12,745 nt of DNA from contig JAIRYY010000186.1 in assembly GCA_031267485.1 (NCBI GenBank), forward strand, positions 1 to 12,745, given 5' to 3'. The translations under genes and the position numbers were made by a program. Under the pieces are notes generated by a model, which did not search any database, had not been told where the DNA came from, and saw nothing but the letters and a program-made list of their open reading frames with translations. How positions within the stretch are numbered: position 1 is the stretch's first letter; every line of letters starts with the position of its first letter. Shown piece by piece: positions 1 to 5,993 of this stretch. The stretch comes from Tannerella sp. Lineage in GTDB: Bacteria; Bacteroidota; Bacteroidia; Bacteroidales; Tannerellaceae.

Positions 1-73
1 GACCTGCGGTTATGGAAATCACGTCCTTCGGACTTGGGCTTTCCGGCATGGAATCTGTTGCAGTGCGTAACAT
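1..73 (-). CDS. Possible 5' end of a leftward gene, cut by the window edge
   Basis: Read on the minus strand, an ATG at 73-71 opens a frame that stays open to the left edge. It encodes about 24 residues beginning MLRTATDSMPESPSPKDVI. I do not recognise the protein. A divergent gene upstream of rpmH would be reasonable, but there is no clear ribosome binding site and no consensus Bacteroidetes promoter on this strand. A plus-strand frame is open here too, so the evidence is weak. An alternative start is the ATG at 49-47 on the same strand. Confidence 0.25.
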   Translation of the reverse strand, partial: MLRTATDSMPESPSPKDVISITAG

Positions 74-268
74 CAGTTATTCAATGATTTTTCATCGCGT
101 AATATCGACAGGCATGGGCGCGTTTTTCCCGAAAAATCTGCTGAAAAATAAAAGTTGGTATTCTATGGAATTGCTCCAGTATTCTCCGTTATGCACGCCA
201 GGACGGGAAATATAATCGTGCCTTATATTTAAGATTTTGTTAAAGGACATTCTCTGCGTATTCGAAAT

Positions 269-299
269 TTTGCCGTTTCGAAAAAAACATCTACATTTG
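269..299 (+). promoter_or_regulatory. rpmH promoter, exact Bacteroidetes consensus
   Basis: TTTG at 269-272, then exactly 19 bases, then TACATTTG at 292-299. This matches the -33 TTTG and -7 TAnnTTTG elements recognised by the Bacteroidetes housekeeping sigma factor. Transcription should start about 306, giving a leader of roughly 75 bases before rpmH. Confidence 0.8.
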
Positions 300-301
300 C
301 A

Positions 302-333
302 GTCCGATTTGGGGACATTATGTCCGATTCGGG
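302..333 (+). repeat. Inverted and direct repeats in the rpmH leader
   Basis: GGACAT-t-ATGTCC (313-325) is an inverted repeat with a one-base centre. It is flanked by CCGA (304-307) and TCGG (329-332), which can extend the pairing. GTCCGATT also occurs twice as a direct repeat, at 302-309 and 322-329. The element lies immediately downstream of the predicted transcription start. It could be a DNA operator or a leader RNA structure, and the sequence alone does not decide between them. Confidence 0.45.
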
Positions 334-381
334 ATGTAACAGTTTGATGGACAAACAATAACAATATAAAAAAAGAAGAAG

Positions 382-534
382 ATGAAAAGGACATTTCAAC
401 CCTCTAACCGCAAGAGAAAGAACAAACACGGTTTTCGTGAACGCATGGCTACCGCCAATGGCCGCAGAGTATTGGCCGCACGTCGTGCGAAAGGTCGCTC
501 CAAGCTGACGGTTTCCGACGAATATCCGAAGTAG
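382..534 (+). CDS. rpmH: 50S ribosomal protein L34
   Basis: A 50-residue, strongly basic protein starting [18 protein letters not shown] and continuing with [21 protein letters not shown], ending DEYPK. This is the universal bacterial L34 signature (KRTFQPS, HGFR.RM.T..GR.VL..RR.KGR). L34 is one of the smallest large-subunit proteins and binds 23S rRNA. The length is normal for the family, and the start is fixed because MKRTFQPS is the conserved N-terminus. An A-rich tract with AAGAAGAAG precedes the ATG, as is typical for Bacteroidetes, which rely little on Shine-Dalgarno pairing. It has its own consensus promoter and a hairpin after the stop, so it is probably transcribed largely on its own. 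Confidence 0.98.
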   Translation: MKRTFQPSNRKRKNKHGFRERMATANGRRVLAARRAKGRSKLTVSDEYPK

Positions 535-556
535 GGAGGCGGCAGTCTCCGTATAA

Positions 557-597
557 AATAAAGCAGGAGTTTCCCTTGTTGAGACTTTTGCTTTATT
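557..597 (+). terminator. Long hairpin after rpmH, probable terminator or attenuator
   Basis: AATAAAGCA-GG-AGTTTC (557-573) pairs with GAGACT-TT-TGCTTTATT (581-597) around a 7-base loop. This gives about 17 nearly continuous pairs, with two central G-U pairs and one more wobble. It starts 23 bases after the rpmH stop. The right arm is T-rich but is followed by GG rather than a T run, so it may be a leaky terminator that lets some transcription into the PASTA gene. Confidence 0.6.
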
Positions 598-632
598 GGT
601 ATATGAAAAATTAATGCGAACTTTCGATATAG

Positions 633-1253
633 ATGAACCCCTTTTTTTATAAAATATTCAAGAAGCCTGTCTATGTCCATCTTTTGGTCATGGCGGCGCT
701 TTTATGCCTGATCATTTATATCGTACTGAAAAATATTGACTCGTATACGAATCACAATCAGGCCGTCACCGTCCCTGATGTGAGAGGGCTTCAGATTGAG
801 GATGCCGCGCCTTTCTTTGAGCAGAACAGGTTACGTTATGTCATTGTCGATTCTATTTTTTCAAAAGAAACGAAGCCCGGCGCCATTGTCGACCTGCTGC
901 CGGAGGCCAATTCCAGAGTGAAAAAGAACCGGATCGTATACGTCACCGTCAATGCCAAAACGGAAGAGACCGCTCCGATTCCCGATATTACGGATATATC
1001 TTTTCGCCAGGCTTATGCCCTCCTGAGAGCGCGCGGTTTTATAGATGTGGAGCACAAATACGTATCCGGCGAATATCGCGACCTTACGCTGGGAGTGGAA
1101 TACGGAGGCCAAATGATCATCGACGGCACGCGCGTGCCGTTGAACGCCAAACTTATTTTAGTAGTGAGCGACGGGAATATCACGCCCCTCGACAGCGCTT
1201 CCATGAGGGAAGACAGTATCGAAATAATCGGCGGTGACGAAAGTTGGTTTTAG
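633..1253 (+). CDS. Membrane-anchored protein with two PASTA domains
   Basis: A 206-residue protein. Residues 13-33 form one hydrophobic helix preceded by basic residues, giving a short cytoplasmic tail and a periplasmic body. Two PASTA-type repeats follow: about 45-108, starting VTVPDVRGLQIEDA, and about 115-181, starting PIPDITDISFRQAYALL. Each has the V/I-P-D-hydrophobic opening, a helix and a closing beta strand (VYVTVNA and LILVVSDG). PASTA domains in other phyla bind muropeptides or uncrosslinked peptidoglycan on penicillin-binding proteins and kinases. Here there is no kinase or transpeptidase part. The final 25 residues are acidic and probably disordered. The gene lies just before rluD and ddl, so a role linked to the cell wall is reasonable but inferred. 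No consensus promoter is clear. A weak one may sit at 596-625; otherwise the gene depends on readthrough from rpmH. Confidence 0.9.
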   Translation: MNPFFYKIFKKPVYVHLLVMAALLCLIIYIVLKNIDSYTNHNQAVTVPDVRGLQIEDAAPFFEQNRLRYVIVDSIFSKETKPGAIVDLLPEANSRVKKNRIVYVTVNAKTEETAPIPDITDISFRQAYALLRARGFIDVEHKYVSGEYRDLTLGVEYGGQMIIDGTRVPLNAKLILVVSDGNITPLDSASMREDSIEIIGGDESWF

Positions 1254-1255
1254 CC

Positions 1256-2350
1256 ATGACGTATCAGGAAAAAACCTTACCCTGCAACGACTGGCCGGAT
1301 CCCGAAGATGACCTTGAAGATGACAACGGCGAAAATCCCTTATCCGAAGACGGGAAGCTGTTATATGAACATTTCCGCGTTATTGCGGACAGGAGCCAGA
1401 CCCTGTTGCGCATCGACAAATTCCTTATTGACCGGTTGCCGAATACCAGCCGCAACCGCATACAGTCCGCTGCCGAAGCAAACTGTATCTTAGTCAACGG
1501 GAAAGCCGTAAAAAGCAATTACCGCGTAAAGCCGCTGGATGTGATCGCTATTATGATGTCACGCCCGCGCCACGAATCGGAAGTCGTGCCGGAAGATATT
1601 CCGCTGGACATCGTCTACGAAGACGGCGAACTGCTTGTAGTCAACAAACCGGCCGGACTGGTCGTTCATCCCGGACACGGGAACTATCAGGGCACGCTCG
1701 TAAACGGCCTCGCCTATTATCTGAAAGATGACCCGCAGTACGATCCGAAAGACCCGCGCGTGGGACTTGTTCATCGCATTGATAAAAATACATCCGGCCT
1801 GCTGGTCATTGCCAAACGCCCGGAAGCGAAGACAAACCTCAGCCTGCAGTTCTTCAACAAAACGACACAGCGCAGATACGTCGCCCTGATATGGGGAATC
1901 CCGAAAGAGGCGGAAGGGCGTATCGAGGGCCATATCGGACGCGATCCCCACGACCGGATGATTATGGCCGTATTCCCCGGCGGAGAACAGGGAAAACATG
2001 CGGTTACGCATTATCGCGTCATGGAAAAATTCGGATATGTTTCACTCGTCGAATGTCGCCTGGAAACAGGGAGGACGCATCAGATCCGCGCGCACATGAA
2101 ACATATCGGGCATCCGGTGTTTAACGATGAACGGTATGGAGGGAACACAATCCTTAAAGGGCTGCAGTCGTCTGCATATAAACAGTTTATACACAACTGC
2201 TTCGACGTCTGCCCGCGACAGGCGCTGCACGCGAAAACGCTCGGATTCGTACACCCGGACACGGGAGAAGAAATGTTTTTCGATTCCGGTATGCCGTCCG
2301 ATATGCAACAGCTTACGGAGCGATGGAGGAAATATTATCATGCGGAATAA
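1256..2350 (+). CDS. rluD: RluA/RluD-family 23S rRNA pseudouridine synthase
   Basis: A 364-residue protein. An acidic N-terminal tail (about 1-35) is followed by an S4 RNA-binding domain at about 50-98 (RIDKFLIDRLP to KPLDVI), then the RluA catalytic domain at about 115-325. The signature HRIDKNTSGLLVIAK contains the catalytic Asp176 that attacks the uridine, and the substrate-site motif GRTHQIRAHM lies at 273-282. S4 plus RluA is the RluD/RluC layout. RluD modifies helix 69 of 23S rRNA in E. coli, and the exact target here is inferred. I chose the ATG at 1256, three bases after the PASTA stop. An in-frame ATG at 1244 would add MVLA and overlap the previous gene. Close spacing on both sides supports a PASTA-rluD-ddl operon. 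Confidence 0.93.
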   Translation: MTYQEKTLPCNDWPDPEDDLEDDNGENPLSEDGKLLYEHFRVIADRSQTLLRIDKFLIDRLPNTSRNRIQSAAEANCILVNGKAVKSNYRVKPLDVIAIMMSRPRHESEVVPEDIPLDIVYEDGELLVVNKPAGLVVHPGHGNYQGTLVNGLAYYLKDDPQYDPKDPRVGLVHRIDKNTSGLLVIAKRPEAKTNLSLQFFNKTTQRRYVALIWGIPKEAEGRIEGHIGRDPHDRMIMAVFPGGEQGKHAVTHYRVMEKFGYVSLVECRLETGRTHQIRAHMKHIGHPVFNDERYGGNTILKGLQSSAYKQFIHNCFDVCPRQALHAKTLGFVHPDTGEEMFFDSGMPSDMQQLTERWRKYYHAE

Positions 2351-2366
2351 CCATATTATGATAAAG

Positions 2367-3338
2367 ATGAGGAAGAATATTGCAATTGTGGCCGGAGGAG
2401 ACACCTCCGAATATGAGGTTTCCCTGCGAAGCGCGGAGGGGCTGTGCGGTTTTATTGACAGGGAACGTTACAACCTGTACACCGTTATCCTGCGAAACGG
2501 CGAATGGAACGTAAAAATGCCGGATGGGACAGCTCCCGGCATTGATAAAAACGATTTCAGCTTTCGGGTAAACGGACAGAAAATAAAATTCGATTACGCG
2601 TATATCACCATTCATGGCCGCCCGGGAGAAGACGGATGCCTGCAGGGCTATTTCGACCTGCTGAATATCCCCTATTCGTCGTGCGGCGTACTTACCTCGG
2701 CCTTAACGTTCAACAAATTCATAAACAATCAGTTCCTGAAAAGCCTTGGCCATCGCGTCGCCGACTCGATACGCCTGGCAAAGGGGCAGCCGGTTGACGC
2801 CGGAGATATTACGGACAGGCTGGGGCTGCCCGTTTTTGTAAAGCCCAACGACAGCGGGAGCAGTTTCGGCGTGACGAAAATAAAGGAGGCATCCCTGTTG
2901 AAACCGGCCATCGAAAAAGCCTTTGCCGAAGGGAACGAAGTCATCGTCGAACGTTTCGTTGACGGTACGGAAATCACTTGCGGCTGTTACGGGACAAAAA
3001 CAAAACGGATGGCTTTCCCGATAACGGAAGTTGTCACGGACAACGAGTTCTTCGATTACGATGCGAAATACAACGGCCAGGTCAGGGAAATCACTCCGGC
3101 GCGCATATCGGAGGAACTGGCGGAGGAAGTGCAGCGCCGGACGCTGGAAATTTATGATACCATAGGCGCACGCGGAATCATACGCATCGACTATATCATC
3201 CCCGAAGATAATAATCCCGTACTTTTGGAAATAAACACAACTCCGGGCATGACGGCGACCAGTTTCATTCCGCAGCAAATACGCGCCGCAGGTATTGATA
3301 TTAAAGATGTTATGACGGAAATCATAGAAAACGGATAA
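2367..3338 (+). CDS. ddl: D-alanine--D-alanine ligase
   Basis: A 323-residue ATP-grasp enzyme that joins two D-alanines for the peptidoglycan stem peptide in the cytoplasm. With this start, GGDTSEYEVS places Glu15 exactly where E. coli DdlB has its active-site Glu15. Further motifs are KPNDSGSSFGV (ATP-binding), EITCGCYG, EFFDYDAKYNGQ (the omega loop, whose AKY tyrosine is typical of D-Ala-D-Ala rather than D-Ala-D-lactate ligases), RIDYI, and the metal and phosphate motif LLEINTTPGMTATSF near the C-terminus. Other in-frame starts are ATG 2358 and ATG 2340. The latter overlaps the rluD stop by 11 bases and has GGAGGA nine bases upstream, so translational coupling is possible. I prefer 2367 because it matches the family N-terminus. 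An open frame extending to 2127 lies inside rluD and is not credible. Confidence 0.95.
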   Translation: MRKNIAIVAGGDTSEYEVSLRSAEGLCGFIDRERYNLYTVILRNGEWNVKMPDGTAPGIDKNDFSFRVNGQKIKFDYAYITIHGRPGEDGCLQGYFDLLNIPYSSCGVLTSALTFNKFINNQFLKSLGHRVADSIRLAKGQPVDAGDITDRLGLPVFVKPNDSGSSFGVTKIKEASLLKPAIEKAFAEGNEVIVERFVDGTEITCGCYGTKTKRMAFPITEVVTDNEFFDYDAKYNGQVREITPARISEELAEEVQRRTLEIYDTIGARGIIRIDYIIPEDNNPVLLEINTTPGMTATSFIPQQIRAAGIDIKDVMTEIIENG

Positions 3339-3358
3339 TACAAAAAAAAGTTAAAGGT

Positions 3359-3390
3359 TTAGTGTTTTTCAAATAACATTCGTATGTTTG
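3359..3390 (+). promoter_or_regulatory. Promoter of the acyltransferase gene
   Basis: TATGTTTG at 3383-3390 matches the -7 TAnnTTTG consensus exactly. The upstream element is imperfect (TTAG at 3359-3362, spacing 20). The expected start is about 3397, leaving a very short leader before ATG 3411. It lies in a 72-base AT-rich gap after ddl, suggesting a new transcription unit. Confidence 0.55.
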
Positions 3391-3410
3391 TAGTCTAACC
3401 GGTATTTTAA

Positions 3411-4583
3411 ATGATGAGCACAGATTGTTCGAAATATAATTTTGATGATATTCGTCCTCTTAATAATGACGAAGTACATGACGCTATTGAAAGTCTTGCA
3501 GCCTCGGAGGGATTCAGGAATGCATTACGATATATAATGCCCGATTTGAATTGGGCGCAGTTTGTCGAAACAATGCGCGCATGCAAGACAAAAGAGCAGT
3601 TCAAGGCAACGCTTGCGTATAATGCGGTCATGCAGATTGCCAAAGCGACGACGTTCTCGCTTACGATCTCCGGGCGCAGCCGCATACCGGAAAACACGCC
3701 CTGCACGTTCATATCCAATCACCGCGATATTGTTCTGGATGCGGCTTTCCTCAACGCGCTGCTGCTCGACATCGGTCACGGCATGACGCAGGTGGCGATT
3801 GGCGACAACCTGCTGATTCACCCCTGGATTGATCTGGTCATCAAACTCAACAACTGTTTTATTGTCAAACGGGACATCCCCGTTCGCCAGCTGTTCGAGG
3901 CAAGTCGGCAACTGTCCGCCTACATTCACCATACTATCAAGGAATCAAAGGAATCCGTATGGATCGCACAGCGCGAAGGACGGGCTAAGGATTCCAACGA
4001 CCATACGCAGAACAGCGTGCTCAAAATGCTCAATATGGCGGGAGAACACAGGGACAGCGTACTGAAGAATCTGATGGAGCTCAATATCGTTCCCATTGCC
4101 ATATCCTACGAATACGACCCGTGCGATTTCCTCAAAGCCAAGGAGTTTCAGCAGAAACGGGATAACCCCGATTTCGTAAAAAGCAAACGCGACGACCTGT
4201 TGAATATGGAAACGGGAATGCTCCACAACAAAGGGCGCGTTCACTTCACCCTCGGTTCGCCGATAAACGGCCAGCTGGTGCGGCTGGAGAGCGGGAATCT
4301 TGACAAAAATGCACTGATAACGGCTGTCGCGGAAACCATTGATAAGGAAATATACAGGCATTACCGCTTCTACCCCTGCAATTATGTTGCGTACGACCTG
4401 TTGCACCACAGCGTGTATTTCCGGACAAATTACGACCTTCGGGACAAAATGCTTTTTGAAACCTATCTGCAAAAACAGATTGATAAAATTGATCTCCCGG
4501 ATAAAGATGAAATTTTTCTGAAGACAAAGATTCTTGAAATGTATTCAAACCCGCTGAAAAATCACATGAACAGCATCGATTGA
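3411..4583 (+). CDS. PlsC-like 1-acyl-glycerol-3-phosphate acyltransferase family protein
   Basis: A 390-residue protein with a glycerolipid acyltransferase domain at about 80-240. Visible blocks are FISNHRDIVLDAAFL (98-113, catalytic His104), NNCFIVKRD (147-155, block II), WIAQREGRAKDSND (184-197, block III, in place of EGTRS) and IVPIAISYEYDP (block IV). The family transfers acyl chains to glycerol-3-phosphate or lysophosphatidate at the inner membrane in phospholipid synthesis. The protein is longer than E. coli PlsC (about 245 residues), with an extra N-terminal segment of about 80 residues and a C-terminal extension of about 130 residues, both charged. No clear transmembrane helix is seen. 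The His to second-Asp spacing is X5 instead of the canonical X4. ATG codons at 3411 and 3414 are both possible starts. The exact acceptor cannot be told; aminolipid or other O-acyl transfer remains open. Confidence 0.82.
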   Translation: MMSTDCSKYNFDDIRPLNNDEVHDAIESLAASEGFRNALRYIMPDLNWAQFVETMRACKTKEQFKATLAYNAVMQIAKATTFSLTISGRSRIPENTPCTFISNHRDIVLDAAFLNALLLDIGHGMTQVAIGDNLLIHPWIDLVIKLNNCFIVKRDIPVRQLFEASRQLSAYIHHTIKESKESVWIAQREGRAKDSNDHTQNSVLKMLNMAGEHRDSVLKNLMELNIVPIAISYEYDPCDFLKAKEFQQKRDNPDFVKSKRDDLLNMETGMLHNKGRVHFTLGSPINGQLVRLESGNLDKNALITAVAETIDKEIYRHYRFYPCNYVAYDLLHHSVYFRTNYDLRDKMLFETYLQKQIDKIDLPDKDEIFLKTKILEMYSNPLKNHMNSID

Positions 4584-4590
4584 AATGATC

Positions 4591-4630
4591 CCGGCAAAAC
4601 GGCGCCGGACGGGAAAGTTACCTGGTTCCC
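4591..4630 (+). repeat. Two small inverted repeats before rex
   Basis: CCGGC (4591-4595) can pair with GCCGG (4604-4608), and GGGAA (4611-4615) with TTCCC (4626-4630). Both lie in the 84-base gap after the acyltransferase stop. Neither is followed by a T tract, so terminator function is uncertain. A weak -7-like AATATTTG lies at 4639-4646, fifteen to thirty bases before the rex ATG. Confidence 0.25.
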
Positions 4631-4667
4631 TTACGAACAATATTTGAATGAAAGAAGAACGGATATT

Positions 4668-5321
4668 ATGGCAAATGACGAATTGAAATATTACGGGAAA
4701 ATTCCCGAACCCACGCTTCGAAGGTTACCCTGGTATCTGGCATACGTTAAGCTGCTGAAAGGGAAAGGGGATACGGTTGTTTCGTCCACTCAGATTGCAA
4801 AAGAGATAAGCGTCGACGCAAGTCAGGTCGCCAAAGACCTGTCGTTTGTCAATATATCCGGCAAAACGCGCGTGGGATACGACATCAATGCATTAATCAA
4901 CATACTGGAAGACTTCCTGGGATTCACCTCACAGCACCGAGCGTTCCTGTTCGGCGTGGGGCAGCTCGGCGCAGCGCTGATGCGGGATTCGGGGCTGAAC
5001 CAGTACGGCGTTGAAATCGTTGCCGGATTTGACATACGCAAAGATGTTACCGGGAAAAAAATCGACGGGATACCCGTTTTCTCCATGAGCACGCTTCCCG
5101 AAAAACAAAAGGAATACGGAGCGGCCATCGGCATCCTCACCGTCCCCGTCGAAAAAGCGCAGGAGGTAACCGATTATATCATCGCCAACGGTATCAAAGC
5201 TTTATGGAACTTCACCCCGTTCCGAATCCGGGTGCCGGAGAATATCGTCGTTCAGAACACTTCCATTTATGCTCATCTGGCCGTCATGTTCAACCGAATG
5301 AGCGAAAATCCCAATAACTGA
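4668..5321 (+). CDS. rex: Redox-sensing transcriptional repressor Rex
   Basis: A 217-residue protein. Residues 1-80 form a winged-helix DNA-binding domain: PEPTLRRLPWYL, then SSTQIAKEISVDASQVAKDLS as helix-turn-helix, then TRVGYDINALI. Residues 85-200 form a Rossmann fold with the NAD(H) motif FLFGVGQLGAAL (GxGxxG at 96-101) and AGFDIRKD at the end of the second strand. The C-terminal helix (NTSIYAHLAVMFNRM) is the domain-swap dimer helix. Rex represses fermentation and respiration genes and leaves DNA when NADH rises relative to NAD+. Length is typical for the family. I chose ATG 4668; an upstream TTG at 4644 would add eight unconserved residues. I see no clear Rex operator (TTGTGAA-N4-TTCACAA type) in the window, so autoregulation is not supported here. 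Confidence 0.94.
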   Translation: MANDELKYYGKIPEPTLRRLPWYLAYVKLLKGKGDTVVSSTQIAKEISVDASQVAKDLSFVNISGKTRVGYDINALINILEDFLGFTSQHRAFLFGVGQLGAALMRDSGLNQYGVEIVAGFDIRKDVTGKKIDGIPVFSMSTLPEKQKEYGAAIGILTVPVEKAQEVTDYIIANGIKALWNFTPFRIRVPENIVVQNTSIYAHLAVMFNRMSENPNN

Positions 5322-5327
5322 CAGAAA

Positions 5328-5942
5328 ATGAAAATCATTGCCGTAGGAATGAATTATGCAAGCCACAATAAAGAGATGCATAACTCGTTGTTATTATCGG
5401 AACCGGTTCTTTTTATTAAACCCGACTCGGCGCTGTTAAAGGGCGGGAAGCCCTTTTTCATCCCCGATTTCTCGTCGGATATCCATTACGAAACGGAGGT
5501 TGTCGTGAAAATAAACAGAATCGGTAAAAATATTGCGGAACCGTTCGCCCGCCGCTATTACGGTGAAGTTACGGCCGGGATCGATTTTACGGCGCGCGAT
5601 CTGCAGACGGATTTACGGACGAAAGGACTGCCCTGGGAAATAAGCAAAGGCTTTGACGGGGCGGCCGTTACAGGTGATTTTATCCCCCTGGACGAGGCCG
5701 GCGATATCCGGAATCTGGACTTTCATCTCGACATCGACGAAAAAACGGTACAGAGGGGAAATACGGCGGACATGCTTTTTTCCGTGGACAGAATAATTGC
5801 CTTCGCAAGCCGCTTCTTCACCCTGAAGATGGGCGATCTTATATACACGGGGACGCCTGCCGGCGTGGGAACGGTAAAGATAGGCAATCATCTGCAGGGA
5901 TATGTGGGAAACCGCAAATTGCTTGATTTTCACGTGCGTTAA
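5328..5942 (+). CDS. Fumarylacetoacetate hydrolase (FAH) family enzyme, acylpyruvase/oxaloacetate decarboxylase type
   Basis: A 204-residue single-domain FAH-fold protein starting MKIIAVGMNYASHN. Metal-site residues are visible: Glu55 and Glu57 in DIHYETEVVVKI, and Asp86 in TAGIDFTARD. The LPWEISKGFDGAAVTG block (101-116) and KMGDLIYTGTPAGVG (168-181) are also typical. Short FAH proteins of this YcgM/FAHD1 type hydrolyse acylpyruvates or decarboxylate oxaloacetate with Mg2+ or Mn2+. The real substrate cannot be told from sequence. The gene starts six bases after the rex stop and is almost certainly cotranscribed with it, which links it loosely to redox or central carbon metabolism. Its length fits the single-domain members, so it is not truncated. 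Confidence 0.88.
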   Translation: MKIIAVGMNYASHNKEMHNSLLLSEPVLFIKPDSALLKGGKPFFIPDFSSDIHYETEVVVKINRIGKNIAEPFARRYYGEVTAGIDFTARDLQTDLRTKGLPWEISKGFDGAAVTGDFIPLDEAGDIRNLDFHLDIDEKTVQRGNTADMLFSVDRIIAFASRFFTLKMGDLIYTGTPAGVGTVKIGNHLQGYVGNRKLLDFHVR

Positions 5943-5949
5943 AATATAT

Positions 5950-5965
5950 CCGGGTATGTTCCCGG
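5950..5965 (+). repeat. Short hairpin in the porU leader
   Basis: CCGGG (5950-5954) and CCCGG (5961-5965) pair around a 6-base loop, between the FAH stop and the porU start. No T tract follows, so it is not a classical terminator. It may stabilise or separate the messages. Confidence 0.3.
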
Positions 5966-5980
5966 CGTTAATCCGGAAGA

Positions 5981-5986
5981 AAGGAG
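5981..5986 (+). promoter_or_regulatory. Good Shine-Dalgarno site for porU
   Basis: AAGGAG ends seven bases before ATG 5994, with a T-rich spacer. Strong anti-16S complementarity is uncommon in this phylum. It fixes the porU start, which also begins the signal peptide. Confidence 0.6.
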
Positions 5987-5993
5987 TTTTTTT

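Noticed and set aside
12..215. Plus-strand open frame of 67 codons at the left edge
   Set aside because: No recognisable protein, promoter or ribosome binding site. The composition looks intergenic.
1244..1255. Upstream ATG for rluD
   Set aside because: It overlaps the PASTA gene and adds only four unconserved residues. The ATG at 1256 directly after the stop is simpler.
2127..2366. N-terminal extension of ddl
   Set aside because: It lies almost wholly inside rluD in another frame. The conserved ligase N-terminus begins at the ATG 2367 (or 2358).
4584..4667. Rex operator for autoregulation
   Set aside because: I looked for a TTGTGAA-N4-TTCACAA type site here and elsewhere in the gaps and found none.
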